Below, in pieces: positions 9,058 to 19,463 of a stretch of 37,309 nt of DNA. The number at the start of each line of letters is the position of its first letter. Positions within the stretch are counted from its first letter, which is position 1. Below the pieces are notes generated by a model, which saw nothing but the letters and a program-made list of their open reading frames with translations, did no database searches and was not told the origin of the DNA. A program made the position numbers and the translations under genes. The stretch is from Alkalimonas sp. (GTDB lineage: Bacteria > Pseudomonadota > Gammaproteobacteria > Enterobacterales > Alteromonadaceae), in assembly GCA_020831935.1 (NCBI GenBank), contig JAFIFR010000006.1:1-37309 (forward strand), written 5' to 3'.

Positions 9058-9121
9058 GAAGCCTATGAAAAATTTAATGACACTCACCACCACCATTATT
9101 ACCACCACCCTGTCGGGGTAG
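9056..9121 (+). CDS. thrL: thr operon leader peptide (MKPMKNLMTLTTTIITTTLSG*)
   Basis: Short ORF with 7 Thr and 2 Ile codons just upstream of an attenuator and thrA; start could instead be ATG 9065 or 9077. Confidence 0.87.
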   Translation: MKPMKNLMTLTTTIITTTLSG

Positions 9122-9179
9122 GAGGTCGGTGGTGCTTTGTCATCAGAAAACCCGTGACCTCAACCGTCACGGGTTTTTT
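9122..9179 (+). terminator. thr attenuator (2:3 antiterminator and 3:4 intrinsic terminator)
   Basis: CACCACC of the leader can pair with GGTGGTG (9128-9134); GAGGTC 9122-9127 pairs with GACCTC 9156-9161; terminator CCCGTGAC 9151-9158 / GTCACGGG 9166-9173 followed by T6. Confidence 0.88.
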
Positions 9180-9255
9180 GTTTAAGGGCACTAAGACCCG
9201 GCAAATGCAACCAGGACCAACACAATTTCGATGTTGAATGATTCAGGAGTAAAAC

Positions 9256-11715
9256 ATGCGCGTGCTTAAATTTGGCGGTTCGTCGCTGGCCTCGGTCACA
9301 CGCTTTCAGGGGGTGGCCAGCATCGTCGCTGACCGTGCCCGGGAAGGGGAGCTTTGTCTGGTGTTGTCGGCCCCGCAAGGGGTGACCAATCTGTTGGTGG
9401 AGTTGACGGATCTGGCTTACATGGGAGCGGATTATCAGGAGGTACTGCTCAGCTTGCAGCAGCGCTACCAGCAGTTGCTGGATGAGGCAGCAAGTCATAT
9501 TGGTGCAGAGGCTTTAAGCCCGGTTCGGACCCTGATGCAAGCCCAGCTGGAGCAACTAGCGCAGCGCTTGCAAGGGGTGCAGCTGCTCAGGCACTGCCCC
9601 GATCACATCAAGGCGCAGTTGCTTGGTCTTGGGGAGCAGTTCAGTGTCGGCCTGATGCAAGCCTTGCTGCAGGCCGAGGGCGTTCGGGTGCGGTTATTGC
9701 CGGCCGCACACTGTGTGCGCAGTGAAGGCGACTACCTGAACGCGACGGCCGATATACCCGCTTCCGAGCAAGCCTTGGCCAGTGCCATTGCGGAAGCCCC
9801 GGCCGAGGTTTATCTGTTGGCAGGCTTTGTCTCCAGCAATGCGCAGGGCGAGCTTTGCTTGCTGGGCCGCAATGGTTCGGATTACTCGGCCGCCATAGTC
9901 GCTGCCAGCTTAAAAGCCACTGCCTGTGAAATCTGGACCGATGTGGATGGTGTCTACAGTGCCGATCCCCGTCAGGTCAAACAAACCCAATTGATTGAGC
10001 GGTTATCGTACGATGAAGCGATGGAGCTGTCGTACTTTGGCGCCAAAGTATTGCATCCTAAAACCATCGGCCCGTTGGCACGCTTTAATATTCCTTGCTT
10101 TATTAAAAATACGCTGAATCCCAGCGCAGCCGGTACCTGCATTTCGACTCAGGGCGATGGTGATTCGCTGGTTAAGGGCATCTCCAGTTTGCAGCATTTG
10201 GCATTAATTACCGTTTCCGGTCCTGGTCTGAAAGGGGTGGTTGGCATGGCGAGCCGGGTTTTTGCAACCATGGCCCGTGCCTCCATTTCAGTGAATCTGA
10301 TCACTCAGTCGTCGTCTGAATTCAGCATCAGCTTCTGTGTCCCGCAGCTGCACCTGACTGCCGCAAAAAAAGCGTTGGAAACCGAGTTTGAACTGGAGCT
10401 GCAAAGCAAGCTGCTGCGTCCGCTTGATATTGCACCGGATATGGCCATTGTCAGTCTGGTCGGGGATGGCATGCGGCAGCACCGCGGTGTGGCTGCCAAG
10501 TTTTTTGCTTCCCTGGCTCAGGCTCGGGTGAATGTGGTGGCCATTGCGCAAGACAGCAGCGAGCGTTCCATTTCGGCCGTGGTGGCGCAGTCGGCCTGTC
10601 AGGATGCGGTCAAGGTGTGTCATGAAAACTTCTTTAGTCATATCCCCAGCATCGATGTTTTCCTGGTGGGCTGTGGTGTGGTTGGGGCGGAGCTGTTGGC
10701 ACAAATTGAGCGACAGCAAGGCTTCTTGCAGCAGCGTCACGTGAAATTGAAAGTCTATGGCATCGCCAACAGCCGGCAACTGTTGCTGCAGCCGGAAGGG
10801 GTGGATTTAGCCGCCTGGCAGCCGCAACTGGCGCAAAGCAAACAGGCTTTTAGCCTCGATGCCCTGAACCAGTTTGTGCAGGAGCAGCATTTGATCAATC
10901 CGGTGTTGGTCGATTGCACCAGCTCGGAAAGCATTGCTGCTCAGTACGCCGATTTCCTGGCCGCTGGCTTTCATGTGGTGACCCCAAATAAAAAAGCCAA
11001 CACCGCCAGCATGGCGTATTACCGTGAGCTGCGGCAAAAGGCACAGCAGCATCGACGCCGTTTTTTGTATGAAACCACGGTCGGGGCAGGTTTGCCGGTG
11101 ATTGATACTTTGCAGGGCCTGCTAAACGCGGGCGATGAGCTGCTGGCTTTTGAAGGCATTTTGTCCGGTTCCCTGTCCTACATTTTTGGCATGCTGGAGC
11201 AAGGGCTCAGCTTGTCAGAAGTCACCGCCAAAGCCAAAGCCATGGGCTTTACCGAGCCGGATCCCCGCGATGATTTGTCGGGGATGGATGTAGCGCGCAA
11301 GCTGCTCATCATGGCGCGGGAGTCCGGTCTTGAGCTGGAGCTGGAGCAGGTAGAGGTCGAGTCGGTGTTGCCGGCTGGCTTCGATGCTAGCGGCAGCATT
11401 GACACCTTTATGGCGCGATTGCCTGAAGCCAATGCGGCTTTTGCCAAGCGGGCGGAGGCGGCCAAAGCAGAAGGCAAGGTGCTGCGCTACATCGGTGAGA
11501 TTCGGGACGGGCAGTGCAAGGTCGCCATCAAGGCGTTGGAGCCGGATCATCCGCTGGCAAAAGTGAAAGACGGGGAAAATGCCCTGGCCATTCACAGCCG
11601 TTATTATCAGCCGATCCCTTTTGTGCTGCGTGGTTATGGTGCAGGCGCTGCGGTTACCTCCGCTGGGGTATTCAGTGATATTCTGCGGACCTTGTCCTGG
11701 CAGCAGGAAGTCTAA
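9256..11715 (+). CDS. thrA: Bifunctional aspartokinase I/homoserine dehydrogenase I
   Basis: 819 aa; N-term '[13 protein letters not shown]', '[14 protein letters not shown]', HSD domain '[14 protein letters not shown]', '[16 protein letters not shown]'; followed by thrB and thrC. Confidence 0.97.
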   Translation: MRVLKFGGSSLASVTRFQGVASIVADRAREGELCLVLSAPQGVTNLLVELTDLAYMGADYQEVLLSLQQRYQQLLDEAASHIGAEALSPVRTLMQAQLEQLAQRLQGVQLLRHCPDHIKAQLLGLGEQFSVGLMQALLQAEGVRVRLLPAAHCVRSEGDYLNATADIPASEQALASAIAEAPAEVYLLAGFVSSNAQGELCLLGRNGSDYSAAIVAASLKATACEIWTDVDGVYSADPRQVKQTQLIERLSYDEAMELSYFGAKVLHPKTIGPLARFNIPCFIKNTLNPSAAGTCISTQGDGDSLVKGISSLQHLALITVSGPGLKGVVGMASRVFATMARASISVNLITQSSSEFSISFCVPQLHLTAAKKALETEFELELQSKLLRPLDIAPDMAIVSLVGDGMRQHRGVAAKFFASLAQARVNVVAIAQDSSERSISAVVAQSACQDAVKVCHENFFSHIPSIDVFLVGCGVVGAELLAQIERQQGFLQQRHVKLKVYGIANSRQLLLQPEGVDLAAWQPQLAQSKQAFSLDALNQFVQEQHLINPVLVDCTSSESIAAQYADFLAAGFHVVTPNKKANTASMAYYRELRQKAQQHRRRFLYETTVGAGLPVIDTLQGLLNAGDELLAFEGILSGSLSYIFGMLEQGLSLSEVTAKAKAMGFTEPDPRDDLSGMDVARKLLIMARESGLELELEQVEVESVLPAGFDASGSIDTFMARLPEANAAFAKRAEAAKAEGKVLRYIGEIRDGQCKVAIKALEPDHPLAKVKDGENALAIHSRYYQPIPFVLRGYGAGAAVTSAGVFSDILRTLSWQQEV

Positions 11716-11730
11716 GCGGAGCGCATAACA

Positions 11731-12687
11731 ATGACACAGTATTATTATGCGCCGGCTTCAACGGGCAATCTGAGCGTGGGCTTTGACCTCTTGGGTGCGG
11801 CTTTTGAGCCCGTCGATGGGCAACTGCTCGGTGATGTGCTGGCCATTCATGGCGAGGCAGTTCAGAGTCGGCTTCGACTTAGCGGTCGTTACCAGCACCA
11901 GCTGCCGGCCGATACCGACGACAATCTGGTGCTTCGTTGTTACCGCTTATTCCAGCAGCGATTGGGGAAGCCCTTGCCGGGGCTGGAGCTGGAGCTTATC
12001 AAAGCGTTGCCGGTTGGCAGCGGTCTGGGGTCCAGTGCCTGCTCCATTGTGGTGGCCTGCTACGCCTTTAACCATTATTTTGGCGAACCACTGAGCCAGT
12101 CGGAGTTGTTGCAACTGATGGCCGAAGCCGAAGGTGGCGTCAGCGGCTCCGTGCATTACGACAATGTGGCACCCTCTTATCTGGGCGGGCTGCAATTGAT
12201 GTTGCCAGGCAGCCGACAACTTTGCCGCGTCCTGCCTTGGTTTGACCACTGGCGGGTGGTATTGAGTTATCCTGGCACCACCTTGTCGACCAAGGCCGCG
12301 CGTGCCGCTATCCCGGCGCAGTTGCCGCTGGCAACCAGCATCGCTTTTGCTGCCGGTCTGAGCCGCTTTGTTTCAGCCCTTTACAGTCAGGATGAAGCCG
12401 ATGCGATGGCGGCCTTGAACGATGTGGTCGCCGAGCCGGCGCGGCTTCATTTAATGCCTGAGCTGTCGCAGCTGCGAAGCGCACTGCACGCCCTTGGTGC
12501 TGTCCATCTTGGCATTTCCGGGGCTGGCCCAACGGTGTTTGCACTTTGCCCAACCGACTCCGCTGCCCGTGATGTGGCCGCTTATCTGACGCAGCATTAC
12601 CATAAGAATCAGGATGCGATGACGCATCTTTGTCGGCTGGCACCAAAGGGTGCCCGCCTTGTGAAGGATCCAAACTCATGCAATTAG
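11731..12687 (+). CDS. thrB: Homoserine kinase
   Basis: 318 aa GHMP kinase with 'ALPVGSGLGSSACSIVVA'; between thrA and thrC. Confidence 0.97.
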   Translation: MTQYYYAPASTGNLSVGFDLLGAAFEPVDGQLLGDVLAIHGEAVQSRLRLSGRYQHQLPADTDDNLVLRCYRLFQQRLGKPLPGLELELIKALPVGSGLGSSACSIVVACYAFNHYFGEPLSQSELLQLMAEAEGGVSGSVHYDNVAPSYLGGLQLMLPGSRQLCRVLPWFDHWRVVLSYPGTTLSTKAARAAIPAQLPLATSIAFAAGLSRFVSALYSQDEADAMAALNDVVAEPARLHLMPELSQLRSALHALGAVHLGISGAGPTVFALCPTDSAARDVAAYLTQHYHKNQDAMTHLCRLAPKGARLVKDPNSCN

Positions 12688-13964
12688 TCAATTTGAAAGT
12701 ACCTGCCGAGCAGGTCAGTTTTTTACAGGCGGTCCGTACCGGCCTTGGCCAGCAACAAGGCTTATTTTTTCCGACCCAGTGGCCACAACTTGATTGCGAT
12801 GTCTTGCTGCAATTGCCACTGCAAGCGCGCAGCACAGCCATTATGCAGGCCTTATTCGGCGATGAGCTGACCGAACAGCAAATTCAGCAGATGGTGGAGC
12901 AGGCCTTTACCTTTCCGGCTCCGTTGCAACCGGTCACAGATGAGCTCTATTGCCTTGAGCTTTTTCACGGGCCCACGCTGGCTTTTAAAGACTTTGGTGG
13001 CCGTTTTATGGCGCAGGCTCTTGGGCAGGCCAAGCAACAGGATAAAGTTACCATTGTCACCGCCACATCGGGCGATACCGGAGCTGCGGTTGCGCAGGCA
13101 TTTTACCGTCAACCCGGTGTGCAGGTGGTGATTTTGTATCCGAAAGGCAAGATCAGCAGCCTGCAGGAAAAATTGTTTTCCACCCTGGGTGAGAACATTA
13201 CTACTCTGGCCATTGACGGGGACTTTGATCAGTGTCAGGCGCTGGTGAAACAGGTTTTCGATCATCAGGCGCTGGTCAAGCGTCTGAATATCAACTCGGC
13301 CAACTCCATCAACATCAGTCGGCTATTGGCGCAGGTTTGCTACTATTTTGAAGCTTTGGCCCAGTTGCCTGCTGAGCGGCGGCAGGATGCGGTCTTTGCT
13401 GTACCCAGCGGCAACTTTGGCAATGTTACTGCCGGTTTAATTGCCAAGGCGATGGGGTTACCATTCAAGCGGATGGTGGCAGCCACCAATATCAATGATA
13501 CGGTACCGCGTTATTGGCGTGATGGTCAGTGGCAACCTAAGGCCACGCAGGCCACTTTATCCAATGCGATGGACATCAGTGCGCCAAACAACTGGCCGCG
13601 GGTGGAAGCACTGCTGCAACAAGGTGTTATTCAGCGCGCTGATCTCGAAGCCGTGGCGGTAGATGAAGACGATACCCAGTTGGGGATGCGTCAGCTGGCG
13701 GCTGAGGGCTACATCAGTGAGCCGCATGCGGCGGTGGCCTACAAAGCACTCAAACGCTCCTTGCAGCCAGGGGAGATCGGCATCTTTCTTGGCACCGCCC
13801 ATCCGGCCAAGTTTAAAGAGCAGGTCGAGAATATTCTTGGTTGCCCAATCGCCTTGCCACCGGTACTGGCCAAGTGCCAGGCCGAGCCAAGCCTGAGCCG
13901 GGAACTGCCTGCTGATTTCGCAGCTTTGGAGCAACTCTTGCTGGAGCTGGAAGACCATGCCTGA
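12678..13964 (+). CDS. thrC: Threonine synthase
   Basis: Start ATG 12678 ([15 protein letters not shown]...), overlaps thrB end; '[19 protein letters not shown]' PLP site and '[15 protein letters not shown]'. Confidence 0.97.
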   Translation: MQLVNLKVPAEQVSFLQAVRTGLGQQQGLFFPTQWPQLDCDVLLQLPLQARSTAIMQALFGDELTEQQIQQMVEQAFTFPAPLQPVTDELYCLELFHGPTLAFKDFGGRFMAQALGQAKQQDKVTIVTATSGDTGAAVAQAFYRQPGVQVVILYPKGKISSLQEKLFSTLGENITTLAIDGDFDQCQALVKQVFDHQALVKRLNINSANSINISRLLAQVCYYFEALAQLPAERRQDAVFAVPSGNFGNVTAGLIAKAMGLPFKRMVAATNINDTVPRYWRDGQWQPKATQATLSNAMDISAPNNWPRVEALLQQGVIQRADLEAVAVDEDDTQLGMRQLAAEGYISEPHAAVAYKALKRSLQPGEIGIFLGTAHPAKFKEQVENILGCPIALPPVLAKCQAEPSLSRELPADFAALEQLLLELEDHA

Positions 13965-14628
13965 GTGGCAGGATGTACTCGGGGCTGAAAAAAGTCAGCC
14001 CTATTTTCAGCAAATTATGCAGCAGCTGCAGCAGGCCCGCGCCAGTGGCCAGGTGATTTACCCGCCAGAAAAAGAGGTGTTCAACGCCTTTAAGCTGACA
14101 CCCTTTGCCAGTTTGAAGGTGGTGATTCTGGGGCAGGATCCTTACCATGGTCCGAACCAGGCGCACGGATTGGCGTTTTCGGTCCGGCCTGGGGTGAGGA
14201 TCCCACCGTCGCTGCGTAACATGTACAAGGAGTTGGCGCTGGAGTATCCCGATTACCGGATCCCCACTCATGGGTACCTGACGGCCTGGGCAGAGCAAGG
14301 GGTATTGCTGCTCAACACCGCTTTAACCGTGGTGGCCAACCAGGCAAACTCGCATCGGGATCTGGGCTGGGAACAATTTACCGATCGGGTGATTGCAGCC
14401 ATCAGCGAGCAGGCTGAACATCTGGTATTTTTGTTGTGGGGCTCACATGCCGGCCGTAAAGCCAGATTGATTGATGGCAACAAGCATACCGTGCTGACAG
14501 CACCACACCCATCGCCGTTATCGGCACACCGTGGTTTTTTTGGCTGCAACCACTTTCTGCAGGCCAATCAGGCATTGCAAGCGCATGGCCAAAGCCCGAT
14601 CGATTGGCAATTGCCGCTGCTGCCTTAA
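13957..14628 (+). CDS. ung: Uracil-DNA glycosylase (family 1)
   Basis: '[21 protein letters not shown]' and '[17 protein letters not shown]' motifs; ATG lies inside the thrC 3' end. Confidence 0.97.
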   Translation: MPEWQDVLGAEKSQPYFQQIMQQLQQARASGQVIYPPEKEVFNAFKLTPFASLKVVILGQDPYHGPNQAHGLAFSVRPGVRIPPSLRNMYKELALEYPDYRIPTHGYLTAWAEQGVLLLNTALTVVANQANSHRDLGWEQFTDRVIAAISEQAEHLVFLLWGSHAGRKARLIDGNKHTVLTAPHPSPLSAHRGFFGCNHFLQANQALQAHGQSPIDWQLPLLP

Positions 14629-14651
14629 GCCTTCTGAACCAGAGCACAAAT

Positions 14652-14684
14652 AAAAACGCCTGAACGAAGTGTTCAGGCGTTTTT
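14652..14684. terminator. Bidirectional intrinsic terminator between ung and a convergent small gene
   Basis: AAAAACGCCTGAAC / gaagt / GTTCAGGCGTTTTT, 14 bp perfect stem including A/T tracts. Confidence 0.9.
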
Positions 14685-14685
14685 A

Positions 14686-14865
14686 TTAAAATAACTCAAT
14701 GTCATCCAGTTCTGGTTCAATGGTCCAGTCCATGTCGGCCAGCTCACGCTTTAAGCGTTGCCGCTCTTTCATGGCTTCAATTTCCCGCCATTTGCGCTTC
14801 CCCGTACTGCGCGCTTTTTGCGCCGGACGTTCCAACATATTCAGTAAATCTTCGAAGCTTTCCAT
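14686..14865 (-). CDS. Small protein, DUF3545-like (59 aa)
   Basis: Hand translation of the minus strand: MESFEDLLNMLERPAQKARSTGKRKWREIEAMKERQRLKRELADMDWTIEPELDDIELF*. Just below the ORF track's apparent length cutoff; family name from memory. Confidence 0.75.
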   Translation of the reverse strand: MESFEDLLNMLERPAQKARSTGKRKWREIEAMKERQRLKRELADMDWTIEPELDDIELF

Positions 14866-14959
14866 TGTTGTGCCTCTCTGATGTTGTTGTTATTTTCAAC
14901 AAATAAGTACCACAGACATCGTCAAAAATAAAGCACCAAAGTGACAGCGTGATGACATT

Positions 14960-16591
14960 TTAGGCATTTTCGCTACTGGTCAGATGTCTTTGTAGGCTGG
15001 CCAGTAAGGCATTGGTGGAGCTATCGAATACCGACGACTTTCCGTTAAGTGCTTGATAAATAGGCCCTGATAGCTGCTTTCCTAACTCAACACCCCACTG
15101 ATCAAAGGAGTTGAGCTGCCAGATAGCCCCCTGACAAAATACCTTGTGCTCGTACAGCGCAAGCAAGGCTCCAAGGTAATAGGGTGACAACTCGGGCAGC
15201 AGCAGAGTGTTGCTGGGCTTATTGCCTGGAGAGGCCCTGTGGGGTGCCAGAGCGCTGGCTGCGGCTTCACTCATGCCTTGCGCCAGGCACTCGGCTTTGG
15301 CTTCTTCGACTGTCTTGCCTTGCATCAATGCCTGCGTTTGTGCAAAGCAGTGGGCAGCTAAGCGCAGCTGGTGGTCGTGCAATCCGTGCTGTGGTTTGGC
15401 GGCCAGAATAAAGTCTGCCGGGATCACCAGCTGGCTTTGGTGCAGCAACTGATGGTAAGCGTGCTGACCATTGGTGCCGGCATCGCCCCAGATCACCGGG
15501 GCGGTGGCACAGGGCAGAGGCTGGCCCTGATGATCCACCTGTTTGCCGTTGCTCTCCATATCCAGCTGTTGCACGTAAGACGGTAGCAGTCGCAAATAAT
15601 GGTTGTATGGCAGCAGTGCCTGGCTTTGGCAGCCCATGCCATTGATGTACCAAACTCCCAGCAAGGCCAGAATGACTGGCATGTTGCTGGCCGCATCGGC
15701 CGACAAAAAATGCTGGTCCATCGCATAAGCACCGGCCAGAAACTGGTCAAACTGCTCGTTGCCCAATTGCAGTGCCAGTGGCAGGCCGATGGCCGACCAG
15801 ATGGAGTAACGGCCGCCGACCCAGTCCCACATCGGCAGAATGTGCTCTGGCACGATGCCGAAGTCAGCCGCAGCCTGGATGTTGGAGCTGGTTGCCCAAA
15901 AGTGGCGGGCAATGGCCGCCTGATCGGCGCCTTGGTCCAAAAACCATTGCCGCAGGGTCAGGGCATTTTGGCGGGTCTCTTCGGTACCAAAGGACTTGGA
16001 GGCTACCACCACCAAGGTGGTTTCCGGTTGCAAGGAGCGGCACAAGTCATGCACCACGGCACCATCAATATTGCCGGCAAAGTGAATGCTGACCGGACTT
16101 TTATTAAAGGGGTTGAGCGCTTCACAGGCCATTTGCGGGCCCAATAAGGAGCCGCCGATGCCGACCCAAATCAGATCGCGTATCGGTTGGCCGCTGTAGC
16201 CGAGGTAACTTTGCTGATGCAATTGATTGACCAGCGCTGTCATCTTTTGACGGCACTGCCGGATCTCTGAGGCCACACTGGCATCGTTCAATTGTTGCAG
16301 GGCCTGCTCTGGCAAGCGCAAACGCATATGACCAACGGCCCGTTGTTCGGTGTGATTGATGGCTTCGCCCTGCACCATACGCTGCCGCAAAGCGACGATA
16401 TCGCTTTGCGCAGCCAGCTGCAGCAAACTTTGCCAGCGCTTCGCATCAATCAGGTTTTTGGAGTAATCCAGCTCAATGCCACAGGCGTCAACACGGTAGC
16501 GGTTGGCACGCTCAGGATCGGCTGAAAATGCCTGCCGCAATGAAAATGGTTCGGCAGCTTGTTGCTGCAAGGCCTGCCAAAGGGCGCTCAT
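14960..16591 (-). CDS. pgi: Glucose-6-phosphate isomerase
   Basis: 543 aa; 'VGIGGSLLGPQMACEAL', 'VVASKSFGTEETRQNA', 'WDWVGGRYSIWSAIGLPLAL'. Confidence 0.97.
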   Translation of the reverse strand: MSALWQALQQQAAEPFSLRQAFSADPERANRYRVDACGIELDYSKNLIDAKRWQSLLQLAAQSDIVALRQRMVQGEAINHTEQRAVGHMRLRLPEQALQQLNDASVASEIRQCRQKMTALVNQLHQQSYLGYSGQPIRDLIWVGIGGSLLGPQMACEALNPFNKSPVSIHFAGNIDGAVVHDLCRSLQPETTLVVVASKSFGTEETRQNALTLRQWFLDQGADQAAIARHFWATSSNIQAAADFGIVPEHILPMWDWVGGRYSIWSAIGLPLALQLGNEQFDQFLAGAYAMDQHFLSADAASNMPVILALLGVWYINGMGCQSQALLPYNHYLRLLPSYVQQLDMESNGKQVDHQGQPLPCATAPVIWGDAGTNGQHAYHQLLHQSQLVIPADFILAAKPQHGLHDHQLRLAAHCFAQTQALMQGKTVEEAKAECLAQGMSEAAASALAPHRASPGNKPSNTLLLPELSPYYLGALLALYEHKVFCQGAIWQLNSFDQWGVELGKQLSGPIYQALNGKSSVFDSSTNALLASLQRHLTSSENA

Positions 16592-16612
16592 AGGTTCATC
16601 CTTTTGCTGAAG

Positions 16613-17569
16613 TCAGTTCGACAATTGATGTTGGATCAGGGCTTCCAGTTTGCACTGATCAACGGCGAATTTTCGGATCCCTTCGGCCAGTTTTTCGGTA
16701 GCCATGGCATCCTCATTCATGGCCCAGCGAAATGCCGCTTCGGACAGTGGCTTTGGTTTGGCTAAGCTGGCACCTTCATCTTGTAACATGATGGCCAGTT
16801 TGCCTTGCTGCTGCTCCAGCTCTTGTAGCAGGGCCGGGCTGATGGTCAGTCGATCGCAGCCTGCCAGCGCCAGCACTTCACCAGTGTTGCGGAAACTGGC
16901 ACCCATCACGATGGTGGCATAGCCGTGTTGTTTGTAATAACGGTAGATTTCACGTACCGACTGGACGCCAGGATCGGTTTCAGCACTGTATTCCTGCCCG
17001 GTATTGGCTTTGAACCAGTCCAGAATCCGGCCGACGAAAGGGGAGATTAAAAAGACACCGGCTTCGGCGCAGGCGATGGCCTGTGCTTGGTGGAACAGCA
17101 GTGTCAGATTGCATTGGATGCCTTCTTGCTCTAGCACCCGGGCCGCCTGGATCCCTTCCCAGGTTGAGGCAATTTTGATCAGCACCCGCTCTGCGCCAAC
17201 GCCATTTTCCTGATACAAGGCGATGAGCTGACGGGCTTTGTCGATGGTGGCTTGCTGGTCAAAAGACAAACGGGCGTCTACTTCGGTAGAGACCCGGCCT
17301 GGCACCAGACGGCTGATGGCGGTGCCAATTTCGACAGCAAACTTATCACAAGCCAGTTGCAGCTGTGTTGTGGCATCGCTACTTTGAGCGCGGGCATACG
17401 CCACGGCCTGAGCCAACAAAGGCTGACTAAAGGCTTGTTGGCTGGCATTGAGCAACAAGGATGGATTGGTGGTAGCATCCACCGGCTTAAATTCGGCAAT
17501 GGAATCCAAATCACCGGTATCAGCAACCACTGTGGTTACGGCTCTAAGCTGTTCGAGTAATGTGCTCAT
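16613..17569 (-). CDS. tal: Transaldolase
   Basis: 318 aa; '[12 protein letters not shown]', '[14 protein letters not shown]', '[15 protein letters not shown]', '[31 protein letters not shown]'. Confidence 0.97.
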   Translation of the reverse strand: MSTLLEQLRAVTTVVADTGDLDSIAEFKPVDATTNPSLLLNASQQAFSQPLLAQAVAYARAQSSDATTQLQLACDKFAVEIGTAISRLVPGRVSTEVDARLSFDQQATIDKARQLIALYQENGVGAERVLIKIASTWEGIQAARVLEQEGIQCNLTLLFHQAQAIACAEAGVFLISPFVGRILDWFKANTGQEYSAETDPGVQSVREIYRYYKQHGYATIVMGASFRNTGEVLALAGCDRLTISPALLQELEQQQGKLAIMLQDEGASLAKPKPLSEAAFRWAMNEDAMATEKLAEGIRKFAVDQCKLEALIQHQLSN

Positions 17570-17775
17570 ATTGTTTTATTACCATCATTATGGCTGAAAA
17601 ATAGCTTTTCCAGCCGCAATCATAAATTAATGTAGGAAAATTACAACATCAAGGTTGCTTTCCCTGCGATCAGTGTGGTCCGAAGCGGGCAAAATCCGTT
17701 GCGCAGACCAGCTGATATTACTATAGTGCCATAATTAGCAAACTGCGCGAGCCCGTGCTGGAAACTTATCACAGG

Positions 17776-19416
17776 ATGTCCATGATTTTCCAAAGCAGTT
17801 TTTATCAAACCAAACGTATTTTGCTGGTCGAAGACTGTGAGCCGATCCGGGCTTCGATTCGGGGCATGCTACAGCAGATAGGTTTCGAGCAGATTACCGC
17901 AGTTGCCGATGCGGCCAGTGCATTGGAGAAAGCCGAACTGACGGCTTTTGATTTTGTGTTGGCCGACGTTCAGCTGGAAAATGGACTCAATGGTGTGCAA
18001 CTGTTCGAGACGCTGAAAAAGCGCCAGTTGCTGAAAGAAAGCAGTTGCGTGGCACTGATTAGCGCCGACTCGATTCGCAAAGTGGTGTTTGGCATCAGCC
18101 AGCGTCAGCCAGATTGCTACATACAAAAACCCTTCACGTATCTGACACTGGAAAAACAATTGGCCAGGGCGATGCAACAGCGTCTGGCCTTGCGCAAGGT
18201 GTTTCAGGCACTGCCGGCGAAGCCTGAGCAGGCATTGCTGGAGTGCGACCGGGTGGTGAAAGAGGCGCCGGCGCATGCGCTCCATGCACTGCGCCTGAAA
18301 GGGGAGTTGTTGCTGCAATTAGGTCAGGCGCAACAGGCGGTGGCCTTGTACCAGCAAATCTTGCAAAGCAGGGAGTTAAGCTGGGCCTTGCTTGGCAACG
18401 CCATTGCCTTGTTTCAGACTGGGAACAGCCAGGCTTTAAAGCAGTTGCAGTTGCTGAGTAAAGCTGAAGAAACCCGACCGGAAGCTCTGGATTGGCTGAT
18501 ACGACTGTCGTTGCAGCAGCAAGAACCCGAGCAAGCGCTGAGTTATGCTCAGGAACTGGCCCGCGCTATGCCGCAGTCGGTTGAGGTGGTTCAGGTGCAG
18601 GCTCAGCTTGCGGCCTTGTGCCAGGACACCGATGAGGCCATTCGCTATTGGCAAAAAGCCAGCCAACAGCATCGATACAGTGCACTGGATTCGGCGCAGC
18701 ACTACCTGAACCCAGCTCGATTGCAGCTGCTGAAAGTGGCGCAGAGCAAGGCGCTGCGGCCTGCCAGCTTGCTGGCCAAAGCCGAAGAGTCCTTGCAAGC
18801 ATTGCCGAAACGTTTTTTGACCGACAGCCTGCAACCTGAGCTGCAGCTGGTGCAAGCCCGTATTGCCTTATTGCAGGGGCTGTTGACGCAGGCTCATCAC
18901 TATTTGAATGAAGCTTTGCAGCAGGATCCCAACAACTGGTCCTTGGCAGCAAGGGTGGATTTGGCACTGCTGAAACTGGCCTTTGGCGACCAAAAAGGAC
19001 TGGAGCAGGTGGCCGCCAGCTTGCCGGTTGCTGCCGTCAGTACGGATTTATCCGGCGCTGTTGAGTCCGCTTTAGCCGCTTTTTGGCAGCAGCAGCTGAC
19101 GCAGTTATGGTCACAGACGAAGGGCTGGATGCAGCAAGGGCAAAAAGAGTACCGGGCTCAATCCTTTGCTCAGGCACTAGGTCGATTGTGGCAGGCTTTT
19201 TTGTACATGCCGGCCAACAGCAGCCTGGGGCTTAGTTTGTGGCAAACACTGGCCAATCTGCCACCGGCAGAGAAGTTGCGGCCTATGGCGCAGTTGCTGA
19301 GTCAGCTGTTGCAGCAGAGTCAGCTTTCCGGCAGCAATGCCGAACGTTTTACTGCTATTTATCAGCAGTTGGCTGAGCCCTACAAGTTAACCGCTTCGCA
19401 GTCGGCCAAAGCCTGA
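17776..19416 (+). CDS. Response regulator with N-terminal REC and C-terminal TPR-like repeats
   Basis: Likely start ATG 17776 (MSMIFQSSFYQTKRILLVEDCEPIR); receiver D in 'FVLADVQL', K in 'YIQKPF'; helical repeats after it, no DNA-binding domain evident. Confidence 0.8.
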   Translation: MSMIFQSSFYQTKRILLVEDCEPIRASIRGMLQQIGFEQITAVADAASALEKAELTAFDFVLADVQLENGLNGVQLFETLKKRQLLKESSCVALISADSIRKVVFGISQRQPDCYIQKPFTYLTLEKQLARAMQQRLALRKVFQALPAKPEQALLECDRVVKEAPAHALHALRLKGELLLQLGQAQQAVALYQQILQSRELSWALLGNAIALFQTGNSQALKQLQLLSKAEETRPEALDWLIRLSLQQQEPEQALSYAQELARAMPQSVEVVQVQAQLAALCQDTDEAIRYWQKASQQHRYSALDSAQHYLNPARLQLLKVAQSKALRPASLLAKAEESLQALPKRFLTDSLQPELQLVQARIALLQGLLTQAHHYLNEALQQDPNNWSLAARVDLALLKLAFGDQKGLEQVAASLPVAAVSTDLSGAVESALAAFWQQQLTQLWSQTKGWMQQGQKEYRAQSFAQALGRLWQAFLYMPANSSLGLSLWQTLANLPPAEKLRPMAQLLSQLLQQSQLSGSNAERFTAIYQQLAEPYKLTASQSAKA

Positions 19417-19463
19417 CTCGTTAGTGGCAACTTTTATAGTGAACTGAACAGGATACCTAGACA

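Noticed and set aside
9080-9110. caccaccaccattattaccaccacc as a microsatellite or CRISPR-like repeat
   Set aside because: Explained by Thr/Ile codons in the thr leader; no spacers or longer repeat units.
9028-9237. ORF MTDVYKSVHYEAYEKFNDTHHHHYYHHPVG..., resembling a his-operon leader peptide
   Set aside because: The His-rich reading is the out-of-frame view of Thr codons (CACCACCACC). Downstream genes are thrABC and the attenuator fits the Thr frame 9056-9121.
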